Shown here in pieces: positions 60,263-64,000 of a stretch of 64,000 nt of DNA (position 1 is the first letter of the stretch; each line of letters begins with the position of its first letter). This DNA comes from Acidobacteriota bacterium. GTDB lineage: Bacteria; Acidobacteriota; Blastocatellia; Pyrinomonadales; Pyrinomonadaceae. Where the stretch lies: assembly GCA_019639195.1 (NCBI GenBank), contig JAHBSI010000001.1, positions 496,001 through 560,000 on the forward strand, given 5' to 3'. Position numbers and translations under genes: made by a program. The notes below the pieces were generated by a model. It did no database searches. It was not told the origin of the DNA and saw only the letters and a list, made by a program, of their open reading frames with translations.

Positions 60263-60357
60263 CTGTTATGTTGAGTTCGATGCGCGTAGAGTTGGGGTGT
60301 GGAGCGATGTCTGGGTCGCGAATTTATTTCCCGGCCGTCTTTCGCTAACCTGAATTT

Positions 60358-60675
60358 ATGCAGAACAGAATCGAAGTTTTTGAACAGATGCTTGCGGCCG
60401 ACCCGTCGAACACGATGGTGATGTTCGGCCTTGCGAAGGAATACGAAAAGCTTGGCGAAGACGCGAAGGTGATCGCGATGCTCGAACCGTACATCGCGTC
60501 TGCCGATGACGAAGGCAATGCGTATGGCGTGCTCGCCGGTGCGTATGCACGTTCGGGCGAACGCGAAAAGGCGATCGAAGTTTACCGAAAAGGCATCGAC
60601 GTTTCGCTCGCTCATGGCCATCCTTCGATGGCGAACGAGTACAAGATGGCGATCGAGATCGACCTTGCAGATTAA
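60358..60675 (+). CDS. Small TPR protein
   Basis: A 105-residue helical protein with about two and a half tetratricopeptide repeats ('LAADPSNTMVMFGLAKEYEKLGEDAKVIAML', split; 'VLAGAYARSGEREKAIEVYRKGI'). Such proteins mediate protein contacts. No partner is indicated. It lies between the repeat region and the M1 peptidase gene. Confidence 0.7.
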   Translation: MQNRIEVFEQMLAADPSNTMVMFGLAKEYEKLGEDAKVIAMLEPYIASADDEGNAYGVLAGAYARSGEREKAIEVYRKGIDVSLAHGHPSMANEYKMAIEIDLAD

Positions 60676-60742
60676 ACCTTAGCGGCAGTTTTGTCGTATC
60701 CTAACAGAGAGATCCGACCACAATTTTCAAGGAGTTTTCGAT

Positions 60743-62416
60743 ATGAAAGCATTTTATGCATTCGCAGCGATCGCGTTGCTCGCGATATCGTCTTTCGGCC
60801 AGCGAGAGCTTGGCGCAAAACCGACCGCGACCGGCGGGCCGCTCAAGTTCGAGCAGGCAGTTTTTGACGTGCAGGATTATGACATCTCGGTCAAGGCCGA
60901 TCCTGCGACAAAATCTATCTCGGGGACGACGGTGATGACGGCAAAGGCTGTGATCCCGTCGGACGTGATCCTTCTCGATCTCGACACGCCGTACAACGTC
61001 GAGTCGGTCACCGAGAATGGCAAGCCGCTGCGATATGAGCGAAAGGACGGGCAGATCCGCATCTGGTTCCCGTATTCGAAACAGGTCGGCGAGACGATCA
61101 AGACGACGATCGTGTATTCGGGAACTCCGCGTGTGGCACCGCGTCCGCCGTGGGTCGGAGGTTTTATGTGGGAAAAGACAAAGGACGGGGCCGATTGGAT
61201 CTCCGTTGCCTTGCAGAACGACGGAGCCGATCTGCTCTTCCCATGCAAAGATCATCCGTCGGACAAGCCCGCGACCGTCTCGATGCACATCACCGTGCCC
61301 GACCCGCTGTATGCGACGGCTCCGGGCAAGCTCGTCAACATAAAAAAGAACGGCGACCGCACATCAACCTACAACTGGAGGATGACGAATCCGATCGCGA
61401 ATTACTCGGTCGTCTTTAACGCCGCTCCCTACAAGGTCGTAAAGGATTCGTATCGCTCGATCTCCGGGGTCGTGATGCCGATCTTCTTTTACGTCCTGCC
61501 CGAGGATGCCGACAAGGCCGCGAGCCTGATCGCCGAGCAGAAGAAATATCTCAAATACTACGAGCAATATCTCGGGCCGTATCCATTCCGTTCGCAAAAA
61601 GTCGGCATTTCAGAGACGCCGCACCTTGGGATGGAGCATTCGACGAACATCGCGTACGGCAATCACTTCAAATACGACGCGGACGGGACCGACTTTCTTT
61701 TGCTGCACGAATTCGGGCACGAATATTGGGCAAATCTCGTAACGGCAAGCGACTGGCGTGACTTTTGGATACACGAAGGTTTCCAGTCCTATATGGACGC
61801 GCTTTATCAAGAGTATCTGCACGGCAAAGAAGCGTATATGAAGCGTATCGCCGCGACGGCCACGCGATTCCGCAACAAACAGCCCGTGGCTCCGCGTGAG
61901 CCGAAGATCGCGTATCAGGTCTATATGGCCGAACCGGATTACACAAAGTCCGACGGTGATATTTACGGCAAGGGCGCGTACTTCCTGCACACGCTGCGTT
62001 ATCTCGTCGGCGACAAGGCGTTCTTTAACGCGCTTCGCCATATGGCATATCCGGACAAGGCACACGAATCTTACACGGACGGCCGCCAGGAACGCCTTGT
62101 TACGACCGATGATTTCCTGACGATCGCCGAAAAGGATTCGGGTATGAAACTCGACTGGATCTTCGAAATGTACCTGCGTCAGCCGGAATTGCCGAGATTG
62201 GAAGCAAAGCAAGTGGTAAGTTTCAATCCAAGCCAGCCGAGCACTCTCGAATTGAGGTGGATCACGCCGAACAATATGCCGTTCCCGATGCCGATAGACG
62301 TCGTCGTCGATGGCAAAACTCAACGCGTCGAGATGCCCGACGGCAAAGGTTCGGTGAAATACACGGGCGCCGCTCCGGTCATCGACCCGAACGGCTGGGT
62401 GCTGAAGGCTCAGTAA
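60743..62416 (+). CDS. Secreted M1 family metallopeptidase
   Basis: A 557-residue exported aminopeptidase-like enzyme. Signal peptide cut near 'SSFGQ'. The zinc site is H322-E-F-G-H326 with E345 after 18 residues, the canonical HExxH-x18-E. The GAMEN-like exopeptidase loop is modified to 'LGMEHST'. The N-terminal beta domain ('KAVIPSDVILLDLDTPYNVESV', split) is typical. AGGAG precedes the ATG. Confidence 0.93.
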   Translation: MKAFYAFAAIALLAISSFGQRELGAKPTATGGPLKFEQAVFDVQDYDISVKADPATKSISGTTVMTAKAVIPSDVILLDLDTPYNVESVTENGKPLRYERKDGQIRIWFPYSKQVGETIKTTIVYSGTPRVAPRPPWVGGFMWEKTKDGADWISVALQNDGADLLFPCKDHPSDKPATVSMHITVPDPLYATAPGKLVNIKKNGDRTSTYNWRMTNPIANYSVVFNAAPYKVVKDSYRSISGVVMPIFFYVLPEDADKAASLIAEQKKYLKYYEQYLGPYPFRSQKVGISETPHLGMEHSTNIAYGNHFKYDADGTDFLLLHEFGHEYWANLVTASDWRDFWIHEGFQSYMDALYQEYLHGKEAYMKRIAATATRFRNKQPVAPREPKIAYQVYMAEPDYTKSDGDIYGKGAYFLHTLRYLVGDKAFFNALRHMAYPDKAHESYTDGRQERLVTTDDFLTIAEKDSGMKLDWIFEMYLRQPELPRLEAKQVVSFNPSQPSTLELRWITPNNMPFPMPIDVVVDGKTQRVEMPDGKGSVKYTGAAPVIDPNGWVLKAQ

Positions 62417-62446
62417 CGCCGGATCTTCGTTTACTGCCGGAGAATA

Positions 62447-62484
62447 GGCCGAAGAGCTCCATTTTGAGCCTCGACGGCCTTTTT
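62447..62484 (+). terminator. Rho-independent terminator after the M1 peptidase
   Basis: GGCCG (62447-62451) pairs with CGGCC (62475-62479), with an inner GCTC/GAGC stem, and five T follow. The rest of the 207-bp gap before the E1 gene shows no gene. Confidence 0.65.
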
Positions 62485-62623
62485 GCTTCGGGTTTGGCAG
62501 GCGAATTGGCGAAAAACGCGACCGGTACTCACGTTCAGCGGCGAAATTGCTCGAGAATTTGGGATTTGCTATTATTAAAGGTTACTCACACTATAAATTT
62601 CTGTTATTTAGGAACAAGATTTA

Positions 62624-64000
62624 ATGGCAACTGCATCCGAAAAGATCGATAAGAAATCAGCTGCATCCGAAGCGCGAGAGGTGGAGAGCGCGGACAAGTA
62701 CGCGGGCCTTTCGCCAGAGGCGCTCGTTGGGCTTTACCGCACGATGTATCTTTCGCGTCGTATCGACGACAAAGAGATACAGCTAAAGGGGCAGAACAAG
62801 ATCTTCTTTCAGATCTCGGGTGCAGGACACGAGGCAATGCTCGTAGGGGCGGCTCATGCGATGAAGCCGGGTTATGACTGGTTCTTTCCTTACTATCGCG
62901 ACCGCGCTCTGATGCTCGGGCTCGGAATGACCGCACAGGAAATGCTCTATTCCGCCGTTGGCGCCGAACTGGATCCGAATTCGCACGGCCGTCAGATGCC
63001 TTCACATTGGGGCAAAAAGGAGCTGAATGTTCCTTCGCAATCTTCCTGCACGGGCTCACAGGCACTTCATTCCGTCGGTGCCGCCGAAGCAAGTTATCGT
63101 GCATCGCTCGTCAAGGGTTTGCCGGAGAAGATCGTCGGCTACAAGGGTGACGAGGTCGTCTATATGTCGGTCGGCGACGGCACGACGAGCGAAGGCGAAT
63201 GGTGGGAAGCTCTCAACACAGCGTCGAACCTGAAACTGCCCGTGATCTTCGTCGTCGAAGATAACGGCTACGCGATCTCGACACCCGTCGAGGTCGGGAC
63301 CGCGGGCGGTGATGTTTCAAAGCTCGTCTCCGGATTCCCCGATCTTTATATTCAAAATGTTGACGGCACGGACCCGATCGCGTCCTATGCGGCATTCAAG
63401 CGTGCGGTCGAATATTGCCGCGAGCGTAAAGGCCCGGCGTTCATTCGCGCCAAGGTGATCCGGCCGTATTCGCATTCGCTGTCAGACGACGAAAAACTCT
63501 ATCGGCCCGAGGAAGAGCGTCAGGCAGAGGCAGCGATCGACCCGATAACGACGTTCGCCGCGTTCCTGATGCAGGAAGGCATTGCCTCGAGCGAAGCCCT
63601 CGAATCTCTGCGAAAGGAAGTTGATGCCGAGGTCAATGCCGCAGCGGATATCGCGGTCGAAACACCGCAGCCCGCACCGGAAACGGCGCTTCGCAACGTG
63701 TATTCGCCGGATGTCGATCCGACCGACCGTTCGCTCTTTGATACGGAAGCCGGCGCGGAACTTTCCGGCAATGCGGGAACGATGGTCGATCTCATCAACC
63801 GCTGCATGCACGAGGAAATGGAGCGTGACGAACGCATCGTTGTCTTTGGCGAGGACGTCGCGGACGCGTCGCGTGAAGAGTATCTTGACCGCGTAAAGGG
63901 CAAGGGCGGCGTGTTCAAGGTCACGGCCAATCTGCAGCGAAAATTCGGCTCGGCGCGCGTCTTTAATTCGCCGCTTGCTGAGGCGAATATCATCGGACGT
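62624..64000 (+). CDS. 2-oxo acid dehydrogenase E1, alpha-beta fusion (3' partial)
   Basis: Thiamine-diphosphate enzyme that decarboxylates a 2-oxo acid in a branched-chain or pyruvate-type complex. 459 residues are visible and the gene continues past the window. The alpha part has the TPP motif beginning '[15 protein letters not shown]' near residue 184 and ending in '[10 protein letters not shown]'. From about residue 385 the beta subunit starts ('[29 protein letters not shown]', split). Fusion of alpha and beta in one chain is less common than separate genes. AGGA lies about 10 nt before the ATG. Confidence 0.92.
   Translation, partial: MATASEKIDKKSAASEAREVESADKYAGLSPEALVGLYRTMYLSRRIDDKEIQLKGQNKIFFQISGAGHEAMLVGAAHAMKPGYDWFFPYYRDRALMLGLGMTAQEMLYSAVGAELDPNSHGRQMPSHWGKKELNVPSQSSCTGSQALHSVGAAEASYRASLVKGLPEKIVGYKGDEVVYMSVGDGTTSEGEWWEALNTASNLKLPVIFVVEDNGYAISTPVEVGTAGGDVSKLVSGFPDLYIQNVDGTDPIASYAAFKRAVEYCRERKGPAFIRAKVIRPYSHSLSDDEKLYRPEEERQAEAAIDPITTFAAFLMQEGIASSEALESLRKEVDAEVNAAADIAVETPQPAPETALRNVYSPDVDPTDRSLFDTEAGAELSGNAGTMVDLINRCMHEEMERDERIVVFGEDVADASREEYLDRVKGKGGVFKVTANLQRKFGSARVFNSPLAEANIIGR

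Noticed and set aside
60114..60353. A 79-codon frame with a lipoprotein-like N-terminus in the gap after the radical SAM gene.
   Set aside because: Most of it is translated tandem repeat (Phe/Val/Cys low complexity); despite a weak AGGA site upstream, I treat it as repeat DNA.

Overview
The window looks like chromosomal DNA of a free-living, Gram-negative-type heterotroph. I infer Acidobacteriota, most likely a Blastocatellia/Pyrinomonadales relative. The grounds are the mid-50s GC content by eye, short overlapping gene joints, many secreted proteins with Sec signal peptides, secreted zinc peptidases of the M13, M1 and DUF5117-like HExxHxxGxxH types, a futalosine-route menaquinone pair (mqnA/mqnC), and a glycine-tailed RRM protein. 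No rRNA, tRNA, CRISPR array, insertion sequence or prophage was seen, so this is mostly core and housekeeping genome.

Layout. 0-5.2 kb: an oligopeptide-type binding protein (cut by the window edge) converges on a minus-strand operon of three membrane proteins followed by queE and queC. 5.2-9.6 kb: Xaa-Pro aminopeptidase, a DoxX-like protein, a small secreted protein and an M13 peptidase. 9.8-15 kb: NAD-type isocitrate dehydrogenase, a ThiO-like glycine oxidase, a TlpA-like thioredoxin, an RRM RNA-binding protein and a patatin. 15.2-22 kb: an MHS-type MFS transporter, then an aromatic amino-acid decarboxylase divergent from two APC permeases. 22-32.4 kb: PpiD-like chaperone, NAD kinase, an alkyltransferase-like protein with a cyclase-family hydrolase, mqnA and mqnC around an opposing YdeI-type gene, a rhodanese, and a PflX-like radical SAM protein.

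32.4-37.7 kb is a plus-strand run with a redox flavour: peroxiredoxin, a YggX-like protein carrying two CxxC pairs, cytochrome b, a Tat-type molybdopterin oxidoreductase, an ATE C-domain protein and a phosphodiester glycosidase. 37.8-45.1 kb: a large secreted metalloprotease, an FAD monooxygenase, ClpA and a pirin. 45.2-48.5 kb: a minus-strand chain of fasciclin protein, MsrB, a 272-residue alanyl-tRNA synthetase core, a LuxR-type regulator lacking the phospho-acceptor aspartate, and an O-methyltransferase. 48.6-64 kb: recX and truB (divergent), a PabC-like enzyme, a class C serine hydrolase, an SLC13 transporter with TrkA-C domains, a flippase-like membrane protein, acyl-CoA dehydrogenase, GNAT, a PHB-depolymerase-like esterase, an Rv2578c-type radical SAM protein, a TPR protein, an M1 peptidase and an E1 alpha-beta fusion cut by the window end.

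The most unusual items are the stand-alone AlaRS catalytic core beside a pseudo-receiver regulator, the YggX/zinc-ribbon hybrid, the membrane cassette fused to the queuosine genes, and a recurring -10-like hexamer 8-9 nt before start codons, which suggests leaderless transcripts. I did not see a complete, clearly new defence or mobile system.
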